Shown piece by piece: positions 6,966 to 15,275 of a stretch of 64,000 nt of DNA. The position numbers and the translations under genes were made by a program. Within the stretch, counting starts at the first letter, position 1, and every line of letters starts with the position of its first letter. The notes below the pieces were generated by a model that was given only the letters and a program-made list of their open reading frames with translations, had not been told where the DNA came from and did not search any database. Source of the DNA: VAZQ01 sp963771845. Lineage in GTDB: Bacteria; Pseudomonadota; Alphaproteobacteria; Rhizobiales; Xanthobacteraceae. The stretch covers positions 1 through 64,000 of the forward strand of contig CAVYVC010000016.1 in assembly GCA_963771845.1 (NCBI GenBank). The letters run 5' to 3'.

Positions 6966-9125
6966 ATGCAAGCGGGCGTACAACCGGACCGATCCCCTGG
7001 TATCGTGCCGGCCGGTGACATCGACCTCGGAGCGCTGCGCCGCGCGCTTTGGCGCAAGAAATTCCTGATCCTCGGCCTCACGCTGCTGACCGCCGCCATC
7101 GCGTTTGCCGGCGTCAATTACGTCACGCCGCGCTACAAGTCGGAAGCCCGCGTGCTGCTCGAAATGCGCGAGAACATCTTCCTGCGGCCCGATGCGGAGA
7201 AGACCGCCGAACGCACCACCACCGTCGACCAGGAAGCGGTCACCAGCCAGGTGCAGCTCATCCTCTCGCGCGATCTCGCGCGCGAAGTGATCAAAAAGCT
7301 CAATCTCGCCCAGCGGCCCGAATTCGATCCTGTGCTCGGCGGATTCAGTCTCATTGGCGCCGTGCTCAGTCTCGTCGGCATCATCAAGGATCCGGCGGGC
7401 ATGACGCCGGAGGAGCGCGTGTTCAAGAGCTATTACGATCGGCTCTCGGCCTTCCAGGTGGAAAAATCCCGCGTCCTTGCCATCGAGTTCGAATCGCAGG
7501 ATCCGGAGCTGGCGGCGCTTGCCGCCAACACCATTGCCGAAATCTATATCCGCTTCCAGCAGGCGGCCAAGCGGGAGCAGACCCGGGCGGCGAGCGCCTG
7601 GCTTGCCGGCGAAATCGAGCGGCTGCGCGCAAGCGTGGCCCAGGCCGAAGCCAGGGTCGAGCGATACCGGGCCAAGACCAATCTTTTCATCGGCAACAAC
7701 AACACGACCCTTTCCAATCAGCAGCTGGGCGATTTCAATGCTCAGTTCGCCGCCGCGCGTGCCCAGAAGGCCGATGCCGAATCGAAGGCGAAGCTCATCC
7801 GCGAGGCGCTCAAATCAGGGACTCCGATCGAATTCTCCGATATCACCAATTCCGAACTGATGCGGCGCTTATCCGAGCAGCGCGTGACCTTGCGCGCACA
7901 GCTCGCCGAGCAATCCTCGACGCTGCTTGATCAGCACCCCCGCATCAAGGAGTTGCGGGCGCAGATTGCCGATCTCGAGCGCCAGATGCGCGCGGAAGCC
8001 GATCGGCTCGCGCGCTCGCTGGAAAACGACGCGCGCGTGACGAGCAGCAAGGTCGAGGCGCTGAGTTCCGTGCTCGACCAGCTCAAGCGTCAGGCGGCCT
8101 CGACCAACGAGCAGGATGTGCAGCTGCGCGCGCTCGAGCGCGACGCCAAGTCGCAGCGTGATTTGCTGGAATCCTACCTCGCGAAATATCGCGAGGCGTC
8201 GGCCCGCGACAGCATTGGTGCCGCTGCCCCCGATGCGCGTATCATCTCGGCTGCGACCGTATCGAACACCCCGTCGTGGCCGAAGAAGGTCCCCATCATC
8301 TTGGTCGCCGCGCTCGCGATGTTTACGCTCACCTCGGCCTTCGTGGTCACTGGTGAATTGCTGCGCACATTGCCCATGCAGGGGAGCGCCACTATCCCCG
8401 CGCCGTTCGCTGCCGGCCCGCCTGTGCGGTCTGAGCCGGCGCAAGCTTCCGATGTCATCTCGGCGGCGCGCACAGCGGCAGTGCTGCGCACGCCGTCAGG
8501 CCCGCGCAAGGAGAGTGGAGAGATCGTGGGCATCGAGGCGCTCGCGCGCGAGCTGATCGATGCCGGGGAGGGGGCTCGCCGCGTGACCGTGGTCGGCGCG
8601 CTGCGCAATGTGGGCACCACCCGGACGGCGATTGCCCTTGCGCGTACCCTTGCCGGGCGAAGCCGGGTAGTGCTCGTTGAGCTTGCCGTCGCATCGCGCA
8701 ATCTCTCGGCAATCGCCAACGATCCGTCCGTGCCGGGTTTGGCGGAGCTTGTCGAAGGGTCGGCGAGCTTTGGCGACGTCATCACGCGCGATCGTCATTC
8801 CCGCGCGCATTTGATCATGGCCGGCCGCGCCGCGATCGAGCCGGCGGCGCTCGTGAACTCGCAGCGGCTCTCCATCGCGATCGAGGCGCTCGGCCGCAGC
8901 TATGATCACGTGATCATTGATGCGGGTGTCGTCGAAAGGGAGCTGCTCGATCGGTTTGCGATGTTTGCGCCATGCGCGGTGCTGGTCGCACCGGATACCG
9001 ACGGTCAAGTGACGCTTGAAGCGCGCGCGCGCCTGCTGCAATCGGGCTTCGCCGACGTGAACGTGATTGTGACCGCGCCGCCGGATCCAGGCGTAGCGGG
9101 GGCGGGGGCGCAAGCCGCGGCGTAA
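6966..9125 (+). CDS. Wzc/GumC-like polysaccharide co-polymerase with degenerate kinase domain
   Basis: An inner-membrane polysaccharide co-polymerase of about 720 residues. After a short cytoplasmic lead (DIDLGALRRALWRKK) it has TM1 (FLILGLTLLTAAIAFAGVNYV), a Wzz domain, a long coiled-coil periplasmic part, a GNVR-like segment, and TM2 (VPIILVAALAMFTLTSAFVV). The C-terminal cytoplasmic domain resembles a BY-kinase or ParA fold. Its P-loop is degenerate (GALRNVGTTRT, no GKT/S), the Walker A' aspartates are missing (VVLVELAVAS), and there is no C-terminal tyrosine cluster, so ATP-driven tyrosine phosphorylation is unlikely. The start is uncertain: 6966 follows AGAAGAG closely, 6942 is an in-frame ATG and 6915 a TTG. 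A truncated glycosyltransferase lies upstream on the other strand. Confidence 0.85.
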   Translation: MQAGVQPDRSPGIVPAGDIDLGALRRALWRKKFLILGLTLLTAAIAFAGVNYVTPRYKSEARVLLEMRENIFLRPDAEKTAERTTTVDQEAVTSQVQLILSRDLAREVIKKLNLAQRPEFDPVLGGFSLIGAVLSLVGIIKDPAGMTPEERVFKSYYDRLSAFQVEKSRVLAIEFESQDPELAALAANTIAEIYIRFQQAAKREQTRAASAWLAGEIERLRASVAQAEARVERYRAKTNLFIGNNNTTLSNQQLGDFNAQFAAARAQKADAESKAKLIREALKSGTPIEFSDITNSELMRRLSEQRVTLRAQLAEQSSTLLDQHPRIKELRAQIADLERQMRAEADRLARSLENDARVTSSKVEALSSVLDQLKRQAASTNEQDVQLRALERDAKSQRDLLESYLAKYREASARDSIGAAAPDARIISAATVSNTPSWPKKVPIILVAALAMFTLTSAFVVTGELLRTLPMQGSATIPAPFAAGPPVRSEPAQASDVISAARTAAVLRTPSGPRKESGEIVGIEALARELIDAGEGARRVTVVGALRNVGTTRTAIALARTLAGRSRVVLVELAVASRNLSAIANDPSVPGLAELVEGSASFGDVITRDRHSRAHLIMAGRAAIEPAALVNSQRLSIAIEALGRSYDHVIIDAGVVERELLDRFAMFAPCAVLVAPDTDGQVTLEARARLLQSGFADVNVIVTAPPDPGVAGAGAQAAA

Positions 9126-9415
9126 ATGCTCGCGCCGTAGCCCGGTTTGAGCGGAAGCAAAACCCGGGAGAGACGCTTGAGCTAGAGCGTGTTTCGCTGA
9201 GATCGAGCCAGCAGGTCCACATCTCCCCGTTGGGGAGAGGTACCGCGGGCTGCACCATTCAAGCCACACGTGCGGATCTTAGCGGGAGCGTGCTGGCACT
9301 GTCCCGGAGCAAAACCCTCGGTCGACAATTTGTCGCAATCGTTTACAGATAGGATCCGGTAAGAATGGAGAGCTCGTAGCAAGCGGCGGGTGACTGATAG
9401 TCAAATGAGCAGGAC
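9126..9415. other. Intergenic with REP-like element
   Basis: Contains a copy of the GTAGCCCGG element (9137-9170), listed separately, and a small CTCCCC/GGGGAG palindrome at about 9223-9239. No coding sequence recognised. The promoter for the following Bug receptor should lie near the right end. Confidence 0.5.
9137..9170. repeat. REP-like element (GTAGCCCGG type)
   Basis: Begins gtagcccggtttgagcgg and ends aacccggg, giving an imperfect hairpin. Related copies occur at 24797-24867, 51585-51672 and 63822-63903, all at the ends of genes or between them. This distribution is typical of rhizobial REP-type palindromic repeats. Confidence 0.65.
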
Positions 9416-10402
9416 ATGAGAAGGACGAATGCAACGGGCTTCCTGCGCAGCCCCGGTGTCGCATTCGTGCTGATGCTGAGCATCAGCACGGCTGCCGCGC
9501 AGAACTATCCGTCGCGTCCGGTGACTGCGATTGTCCCGTTTGCCGGCGGCAGCGCGAGCGACGTCGTCAGCCGCATCATGTTCGACAAGATGTCGAAGCT
9601 GATGGGCCAGCCGATTATCGTCGAGAACCGGCCGGGAGCGGGCGGCAACATCGGCACCGCAATTGGCGCCAAGGCGACGCCCGACGGCTACACTATCGTG
9701 GGTGGCGGATCCGGCCCGGTCGCGGCCAATGTGACGCTCTACAAATCGCTCGGCTACGATCCCGAGAAGGATCTGGAGATGATCTCGCCGTTCGCGGGCT
9801 TCACCATTGTCGTCGTCGCAAGCAAGCAGCTTCCGGTCAACTCGCTCAACGAATTGATCGCTTACGCCAATGCTCATCCGGGACTTAATTTCGGATCCGT
9901 CGGTATCGGCAGCTCGCAGCACCTCGCAGGCGAATATTTCAGCCAGGTCACTGGCGTTAAGATCACCCATGTGCCCTACCGCAATATCGCGCAATATGGG
10001 CCTGACCTGATTGCGGGCACGGTGCCCCTTGGTTTCCAGTGGTTCCCGAACGTGGCCGGCCCGCTTGGCGCAAATGGCGCCACCGCGCTCGCAGTCGCCG
10101 GCGACAAGCGCATTGCCGCGTTGCCCGACACGCCGACGACGACGCAAGCGGGTCTCCCGCAGTACAAGGTGAACGGCTGGTTCGCCCTCCTGGCTCCCGG
10201 CGGAACGCCGGCGCCAATCGTGGAGAAATTGCACCAGTTGATGACCCAGGCACTCAACGATCCTGCGGTGCGCGCGGGCTTCGAACATGCCGGCGCCGAG
10301 GTGATTGCGCTGCCACTTGGTGAAGCAAAGAAATTTCAGCGTGCGGAAATCGAGAAATACCGGGATATCATCACCAAGGCGGGTATCGAGAGAATCGACT
10401 GA
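9416..10402 (+). CDS. Bug family tripartite tricarboxylate transporter receptor
   Basis: A 328-residue periplasmic solute-binding protein of the Bug (TctC) family, which binds carboxylated or amide-bearing small molecules. The signal peptide runs to about residue 28 (STAAAQ). The mature start NYPSRPVTAIVPFAGGSASDVVSR, the IIVENRPGAGGNIG block and the ATPDGYTI block are the standard signatures. The C-terminal part has WFALLAPGGTPAPIVEKL. No TctA or TctB membrane genes are adjacent, so it is an orphan receptor as is common for this family. A convergent 2OG oxygenase follows about 60 bp downstream. The ribosome-binding site is weak. Confidence 0.9.
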   Translation: MRRTNATGFLRSPGVAFVLMLSISTAAAQNYPSRPVTAIVPFAGGSASDVVSRIMFDKMSKLMGQPIIVENRPGAGGNIGTAIGAKATPDGYTIVGGGSGPVAANVTLYKSLGYDPEKDLEMISPFAGFTIVVVASKQLPVNSLNELIAYANAHPGLNFGSVGIGSSQHLAGEYFSQVTGVKITHVPYRNIAQYGPDLIAGTVPLGFQWFPNVAGPLGANGATALAVAGDKRIAALPDTPTTTQAGLPQYKVNGWFALLAPGGTPAPIVEKLHQLMTQALNDPAVRAGFEHAGAEVIALPLGEAKKFQRAEIEKYRDIITKAGIERID

Positions 10403-10463
10403 CGCATTCAGTAAAACTCAAATTCGGCAGTCCGCCGATAGTCCCGGCGCGTTCATGCAACGC

Positions 10464-11522
10464 TCAGGTGCGCGCGCCGTAGTACCATTCGCGCAGCTTT
10501 GCGTAGGTAATCGGTTCATACAACGCAGGCCGCTGCGGACCTTGGCACGTTGGCAACACCTCGATGACGGCGTCTCCGCTCGGCCCAAAAAATACCGGAA
10601 TGGAGTAGCGCTCGACGCCGGAGGTATTAATCACGCGATGCTTGGTCGAAAGATATTTGTCGTTGGTCCAGCGGACAATCAGATTTCCGGTGTTCACCAG
10701 AAGCGTGCCAGGCACGATATCGACCTCGCGCCAGTGGCCCGACGGCATCCGCACGGCAAGCCCGCGAATACCTTGTTGAGCCAGGAACGTCATCATGGCG
10801 TTGTCGGTGTGCGGCGCAATCCCATACTGGCGCTCACCGACGCTTGGCTGCGGCGGATAGTACAGAAGGTTCATCGTCAGGTGCGGTGTTGCGAAAAACT
10901 TGTCGAAATAGTCCAAAGGCAGATTTAGGGAAGCGGCCCACAACGGCAGGAACCTGCGTCCCAACTGCTCGATGCTACCGTGGTATGCGAGCAGCGTTTC
11001 CTTGAAGCCTGGTAAATTCTCCGGCCAGACATTCACGCGCGCCCGCGCGTGCTCTGGCATGCTTAGCCCGCTGGACCCACCCTCGCGATTGATGGAGAAC
11101 TTGGCGACGAGGTTCGGTTTGGCATTCGAGATAATATTGACGTTGCGGTTCTGATAGCCGTCTTCGGAACACGGCTGATAGCCTGATTTGAAGCCGCCCG
11201 TTTCGAAGTAGGGAATTTGCTTCTTGGTCTCGATCGGCAAAGCATGAAAACGCCGCGCTTGCTCAAAAACGCGGTCAATGAGCTCCTGCGCAATTCCATG
11301 CCCCTTCAGATAGAAAAACCCGATCGTCGTGCTGACGTCCCGCAACTGGGCGGCGGCCAATTCGCACCCGTCCGGCCCGTCGTTCAGATAGGGCGAGATG
11401 TCGAGGGTGGGTATTTCTTCGTCCGAGTCTGGATGATCCATGAGGTAGATGGCTTCCTCATCATCCGGAATATCACCGCGCACATCATGGTGTTTGGTAT
11501 CACGTGTTTCGAGCTGTTCCAT
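10464..11522 (-). CDS. 2-oxoglutarate/Fe(II)-dependent dioxygenase, isopenicillin N synthase-like
   Basis: A 352-residue non-haem iron oxygenase. It has an N-terminal DIOX_N part (IPTLDISPYL, GFFYLKGHGI) and a C-terminal 2OG-FeII_Oxy part. The iron ligands are visible as His238 and Asp240 in PHTDN and His295 in KHRVI. The 2-oxoglutarate-binding pair is RYS (Arg305, Ser307). The first 30 residues are acidic and unlike the family core. Such proteins hydroxylate or desaturate small molecules and the substrate here is unknown. The gene lies upstream of a Bug receptor on the same strand order (the receptor ends at 11547 and the oxygenase starts at 11522), so both could be cotranscribed with the Clp-fold protease gene at 13366. 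Confidence 0.87.
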   Translation of the reverse strand: MEQLETRDTKHHDVRGDIPDDEEAIYLMDHPDSDEEIPTLDISPYLNDGPDGCELAAAQLRDVSTTIGFFYLKGHGIAQELIDRVFEQARRFHALPIETKKQIPYFETGGFKSGYQPCSEDGYQNRNVNIISNAKPNLVAKFSINREGGSSGLSMPEHARARVNVWPENLPGFKETLLAYHGSIEQLGRRFLPLWAASLNLPLDYFDKFFATPHLTMNLLYYPPQPSVGERQYGIAPHTDNAMMTFLAQQGIRGLAVRMPSGHWREVDIVPGTLLVNTGNLIVRWTNDKYLSTKHRVINTSGVERYSIPVFFGPSGDAVIEVLPTCQGPQRPALYEPITYAKLREWYYGART

Positions 11523-11546
11523 CGGTCACGATCCATGTTGTCCCGT

Positions 11547-12527
11547 TCAGTCCCCTCGGATTCCTGCGGCCTTGATGATGGGCCACCATTTTTCAATCTC
11601 AGCCTTTTGAAAGGCAGCCAGCGCGTCCGGCGTCTGTTGCTCGCGCGAGGGGATATCGAGACCGAGCTCCGTGAACCTCTTCTGCACCGCGGGGTCGGCA
11701 AGCGCCTGAACCATCGCGCTGTTGAGCTTGGTGATAATATCGGATGGCGTGGCTCTGGGCGCGAACAAGCCAAACCATCCCGATATGTAGAGCCCCGGCA
11801 CGCCTGCTTCGTCGGATGTTGGGATGTCCGCAATCGATGACGAGCGTTGCGGGGAAAGATTTACCAGCGCCTTGATTGTTCCTGCGCGCACTTGCGGCAT
11901 CATGACTGCGGCCTGCGCGATCATGAGGTCCACATGTCCGGAAATGAGATCAGTCATCCCGGGGCCAGCGCCGCGATAGGGCACAAACAGCACTTTTGTA
12001 CCGGTAAGCTTCTCCAGCAATAAGCCACCGACCTGCGCGGCTGCGACCTGGTTCACAAGTTTTGCCTCGCCGGGATGCGCCTTCATCCAGGCGACGAGGG
12101 ACTTAAGGTCGTCGGTGGGAAACCCTCTTCTCGCCACCAGCAGTTGCGGATTGCGCGATATCAGTCCGATCGGCGCAAAGGCCGTCTGTAGATCGTAATT
12201 GACGTTGTAAATGATCGCGGCCACATGCGTGTCCCACTGGCCGATATCGATGGTGTAGCCGTCGGGTATCGCCCGCGCCACGCGCCCTACGCCGATGCTG
12301 CCTCCGGCACCGCCAACATTCTCGATGATGACGGACTGCCCGAGCGCGGCTGTCATTCGGTCTGCCAGAATGCGACCCGCCACGTCGGTCGAGCCGCCCG
12401 GCGGAAACGGCACGACGAGCGTGATGGTGCGTGAAGGGTAAGTCTGCGCCTTGGCGAGGCGCAGTCCCGCACGAAGGGCGGCAACACTTGTTGCCAAATG
12501 AATAAATCGTCGACGGTGTAGGCTCAT
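11547..12527 (-). CDS. Bug family tripartite tricarboxylate transporter receptor
   Basis: A 326-residue periplasmic receptor of the Bug/TctC family. The leader is twin-arginine-like (HRRRFIHLATS) with cleavage near AKAQ. The mature protein starts TYPSRTITLVVPFPPGGSTD and has IIENVGGAGGSIG, IPDGYTI, VPYRGAGPGMTDLISG and WFGLFAPRATPSDIITKL. I chose the ATG at 12527 because GAGGGTGG lies just upstream; a TTG at 12542 would be the only longer start. It lies between the Clp-fold protease (11 bp upstream) and the 2OG oxygenase (24 bp downstream), suggesting one minus-strand operon of three genes. There are no partner permeases. Confidence 0.9.
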   Translation of the reverse strand: MSLHRRRFIHLATSVAALRAGLRLAKAQTYPSRTITLVVPFPPGGSTDVAGRILADRMTAALGQSVIIENVGGAGGSIGVGRVARAIPDGYTIDIGQWDTHVAAIIYNVNYDLQTAFAPIGLISRNPQLLVARRGFPTDDLKSLVAWMKAHPGEAKLVNQVAAAQVGGLLLEKLTGTKVLFVPYRGAGPGMTDLISGHVDLMIAQAAVMMPQVRAGTIKALVNLSPQRSSSIADIPTSDEAGVPGLYISGWFGLFAPRATPSDIITKLNSAMVQALADPAVQKRFTELGLDIPSREQQTPDALAAFQKAEIEKWWPIIKAAGIRGD

Positions 12528-12538
12528 GAATTCCACCC

Positions 12539-13366
12539 TCAAACTCGGCGCTGCGGCGGGACGTCGATGGGCAAGTATTCGATGCCTGATCGCTGAACCG
12601 GCTGTGGATAGAGCTTCATCAGCGCCAACACTTCTGGCGGCATACCTACTTTGATGGGAAGTCCCAGCGTGGTGGCTTCGGTTGCCGTGAGCGCGTAGTC
12701 ATGGGTCCAATGGCCGCCCGCAAGCTTCTCCGCAAGCGCTTCCGCGGCCGCTTGCTCCATCCGGCGGGTCAACAGCTCGACCGCACCCCGCTTCACCTGG
12801 GCCAGAGCCTTCTCGCCCATGTCGGCGAGAACGAGCGTGAGATCGAACACACTTCCGGCAGGCTTCGAGTCGCGCGCTTTTACGATGCTCGCAGCCGGAA
12901 ACCCGGCGATCTGCGGATCGATCGGACCGAGCACCGAGAACTCGCCCAGCACGATCTCGTCAGCGGCAAGTGCGATCAGTGTTCCGCCGGACATGGCATA
13001 AACAGGAATATAGACCGTTACCTTGGCCTTGTGCGCTTCCACTGCACGGGCGATCTGCATCGCCGCCAGGACAATGCCGCCGGGCGTGTGAATCACGAGA
13101 TCGATCGGCATATCGTCGGGCGTCTCCTTGATCGCCGCGATGATGGTCTGGGCGTCTTCGAGATCGATGTGCCGGGCGACCGTAAATCCGAACAGGCTGC
13201 GCTTCTCCTGACGATAAATCATGGTGATGACACGCGATCCGTGAGCCCGTTCGATTGCCCGGATCGCCTGCGCGCGTCGCACCGCGTACCATCGCCCCGT
13301 GAACAGAGGCTGCAACACCATGATTGCAAAGAAGATCCAAAAGAGTGAGGAGAAATCGAACGACAT
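12539..13366 (-). CDS. Membrane-anchored Clp-fold serine proteinase (SDH proteinase family)
   Basis: A 275-residue protein with one N-terminal membrane anchor (LFWIFFAIMVLQPLF) followed by a ClpP/crotonase-fold domain of the serine dehydrogenase proteinase family (related to SppA). The HTPGGIVLAA block forms the oxyanion-hole region, and the likely nucleophile is Ser126 in YAMSGGTLIALAAD. Downstream LGPIDPQIAG and the C-terminal helical part are family-typical. The active site probably faces the cytoplasm or the membrane surface. Its target is unknown. It is the first gene of a probable operon with the Bug receptor and the 2OG oxygenase. Confidence 0.85.
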   Translation of the reverse strand: MSFDFSSLFWIFFAIMVLQPLFTGRWYAVRRAQAIRAIERAHGSRVITMIYRQEKRSLFGFTVARHIDLEDAQTIIAAIKETPDDMPIDLVIHTPGGIVLAAMQIARAVEAHKAKVTVYIPVYAMSGGTLIALAADEIVLGEFSVLGPIDPQIAGFPAASIVKARDSKPAGSVFDLTLVLADMGEKALAQVKRGAVELLTRRMEQAAAEALAEKLAGGHWTHDYALTATEATTLGLPIKVGMPPEVLALMKLYPQPVQRSGIEYLPIDVPPQRRV

Positions 13367-13646
13367 CTGTCAGCCTTCACTGGTACCCACTGATAGTTTC
13401 GCGTCCACGCACAACTGGCGCAGGCTGAGCAAAGCGACAAGCTTCGGATAACAATCCGATCACCTGTGCGCAAGCTGCGAGACGAACATCCTGCCGGTCG
13501 CGGTTCTCCCAACAACCCCGAGGCGAGAATTGGCCCGCCGCTCAATCGAATTCGCCATTTTCCAAAAGAAATCGCCCACAGCAACCCCGATTTGCTCTAA
13601 TGTTCACGGACCGCCGCATCGCGCGTCCTCGTGAGGAGTTGCTTCC
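13367..13646. other. Divergent intergenic region
   Basis: 280 bases between the minus-strand Clp-fold gene and the plus-strand M20 hydrolase. It should carry both promoters. No coding sequence or strong hairpin recognised. A GAGGAG ribosome-binding site for the M20 gene lies at about 13632. Confidence 0.45.
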
Positions 13647-14816
13647 ATGCCTATCGTCAACCGCATCGCCGATTTCCACAGCGACATCACCTCCTGGCGG
13701 CGTGACATCCACGCGCACCCGGAGACTCTTTACGATGTGCATCGCACGGCTGGCACGGTGGCCGACAAGCTCAAGAGCTTCGGATGCGATGAGGTCGTCA
13801 CCGGCATCGGCCGCACCGGCGTCGTGGGCGTCATCCGCGGAGGCAGGGGCGAGAGCGGCCATGTGGTCGGCTTGCGCGCCGACATGGATGCGTTGCCCAT
13901 CTTTGAGGCCAACGATGTTCCATACAAGTCCACCGTACCCGGCAAGATGCACGCCTGCGGGCACGACGGGCACACGGCCATGCTGCTCGGCGCCGCGCGC
14001 TATCTGGCCGAGACGCGCAATTTCGCGGGCACCGCGGTTGTGATTTTCCAGCCGGCGGAGGAAGGCGGCGGCGGCGGCAGGGCCATGGTGCAGGACGGCC
14101 TGATGGAGCGCTTCCATATCGAGGAAGTCTACGGCATGCACAATTATCCCGGCCTCGCGGTCGGGGAGTTCGCTATCCGGCCGGGGCCGATGATGGCGGC
14201 AGCGGATCGCGTTCTCATCGAGATCGAAGGCCGCGGAGCACATGCGGCGCGTCCGCATGCCGGCATCGACACCGTGCTGGTCGGCTCGCATATCATCACG
14301 GCGCTGCAGTCGATCGTTGCGCGTAACGTCGATCCTCTGGAGTCGGCAGTAATCTCAATCACCGTATTCCAGGCAGGCTCGGCCGATAACGTGATCCCGC
14401 AGACGGCGCTCCTGCGCGGCACTGCGCGCAGCCTCACGCCGCAGGTGCGCGATCTCCTGGAGACGCGGATGCAGCAAGTCGTAGCGGCCATGGCCGCGGC
14501 CCATGGTGCGACCGCCAAGCTCACTTATCGCCGTGATTATCCCGTCACCTGCAACCACGAGCGCCAGACTGGCTTTGCAGCCTCGGTAGCGGCGCAAGTC
14601 GTCGGCAACGAGCGCGTCGACGACCACGTCGCGCCGGTGATGGGGGCGGAAGATTTCTCATTCATGCTGGAAGCGCGCCCCGGCGCGTTCATCTTCATGG
14701 GCAACGGCGACACCGCGGGTCTTCACCACCCCGCCTACGACTTCAATGACGAGGCCATCCCGTTCGGGACGTCATACTGGGTGCGGCTCGTCGAGACGGC
14801 CTTGCCAGCACAATAG
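13647..14816 (+). CDS. M20 family amidohydrolase (hippurate hydrolase-like)
   Basis: A 389-residue metal-dependent amidohydrolase that would cleave N-acyl amino acids or related amides. The signatures are RRDIHAHPE at the N-terminus, LRADMDALP, the metal-binding MHACGHDGHT (Cys104, His106), the catalytic Glu pair in FQPAEEG, and MGAEDFSFML and HHPAYDFND near the end. The dimerisation lid lies between residues of roughly 185 and 300. Length and motif spacing are normal. GAGGAG precedes the ATG. No transporter is adjacent on this strand, although amide-type receptors (Bug) lie just upstream on the other strand. The exact substrate cannot be told from sequence. Confidence 0.92.
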   Translation: MPIVNRIADFHSDITSWRRDIHAHPETLYDVHRTAGTVADKLKSFGCDEVVTGIGRTGVVGVIRGGRGESGHVVGLRADMDALPIFEANDVPYKSTVPGKMHACGHDGHTAMLLGAARYLAETRNFAGTAVVIFQPAEEGGGGGRAMVQDGLMERFHIEEVYGMHNYPGLAVGEFAIRPGPMMAAADRVLIEIEGRGAHAARPHAGIDTVLVGSHIITALQSIVARNVDPLESAVISITVFQAGSADNVIPQTALLRGTARSLTPQVRDLLETRMQQVVAAMAAAHGATAKLTYRRDYPVTCNHERQTGFAASVAAQVVGNERVDDHVAPVMGAEDFSFMLEARPGAFIFMGNGDTAGLHHPAYDFNDEAIPFGTSYWVRLVETALPAQ

Positions 14817-14831
14817 GCTTTTGCGGGCACT

Positions 14832-15044
14832 CTATAGGTCTTTCGGCGTAAGCCCGGTATGCTTCGCAATGCGTGCAAGCATGCGTGGACCAATCTCGTC
14901 GTTGTCATGGAACGCAAAAACGTAATCGGAGAATCCTGCGCGTTGCAAAATCCGATGCGAGCCCGTTTGGCGCTTAATGGACCAGCCGGTTCTCAAGAGG
15001 GCGGCAAGAACACGATTGGCCGTTGTAGCCGGCCAGCGGCTCAT
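14832..15044 (-). CDS. hicA: HicA family toxin (mRNA interferase)
   Basis: A 70-residue protein with the dsRBD-like HicA fold: an N-terminal VLAALLRTGW helix, then KRQTGSHRILQ with the catalytic His30, then PRMLARIAKHTGL. HicA cleaves mRNA and is neutralised by HicB. The ATG overlaps the stop of the HicB gene by four bases (15041-15044), so antitoxin is translated first. This reverses the commoner hicA-hicB order. The gene looks intact. Confidence 0.88.
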   Translation of the reverse strand: MSRWPATTANRVLAALLRTGWSIKRQTGSHRILQRAGFSDYVFAFHDNDEIGPRMLARIAKHTGLTPKDL

Positions 15045-15244
15045 GCGGCTTCGAATACGCTCGCAATTTCGTGCGGTAGTGGCTCGCCGTTCTCGAGGCG
15101 GTCAGCGATGACCCGGAGCGCCAGCACTTTTACTCTGGCACGAGCTTGTGCCTCGGTGTCACCATAGGTCAGGACGCCGGGCAAGGCCGGCACCTCAGCA
15201 ATCCAGCGGCCATCGTCTTCCCTTTCTGTTTCTACCTTGAGCAT
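15041..15244 (-). CDS. hicB: HicB family antitoxin
   Basis: A 67-residue HicB-type antitoxin with the partial RNase H fold: MLKVETEREDDGRWIAEVP, then LPGVLTYGDTEAQARARV, and a helical tail (ADRLENGEPLPHEI). There is no DNA-binding domain beyond the core, so it is a minimal HicB. I chose the ATG at 15244 because the HicB fold starts directly there; a frame open to 15310 adds unrelated residues and overlaps the divergent gene at 15276. It is the first gene of the pair and overlaps hicA by four bases. Confidence 0.86.
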   Translation of the reverse strand: MLKVETEREDDGRWIAEVPALPGVLTYGDTEAQARARVKVLALRVIADRLENGEPLPHEIASVFEAA

Positions 15245-15275
15245 GATGTGCTCTTTATAGCGAAAGATAACGGCG

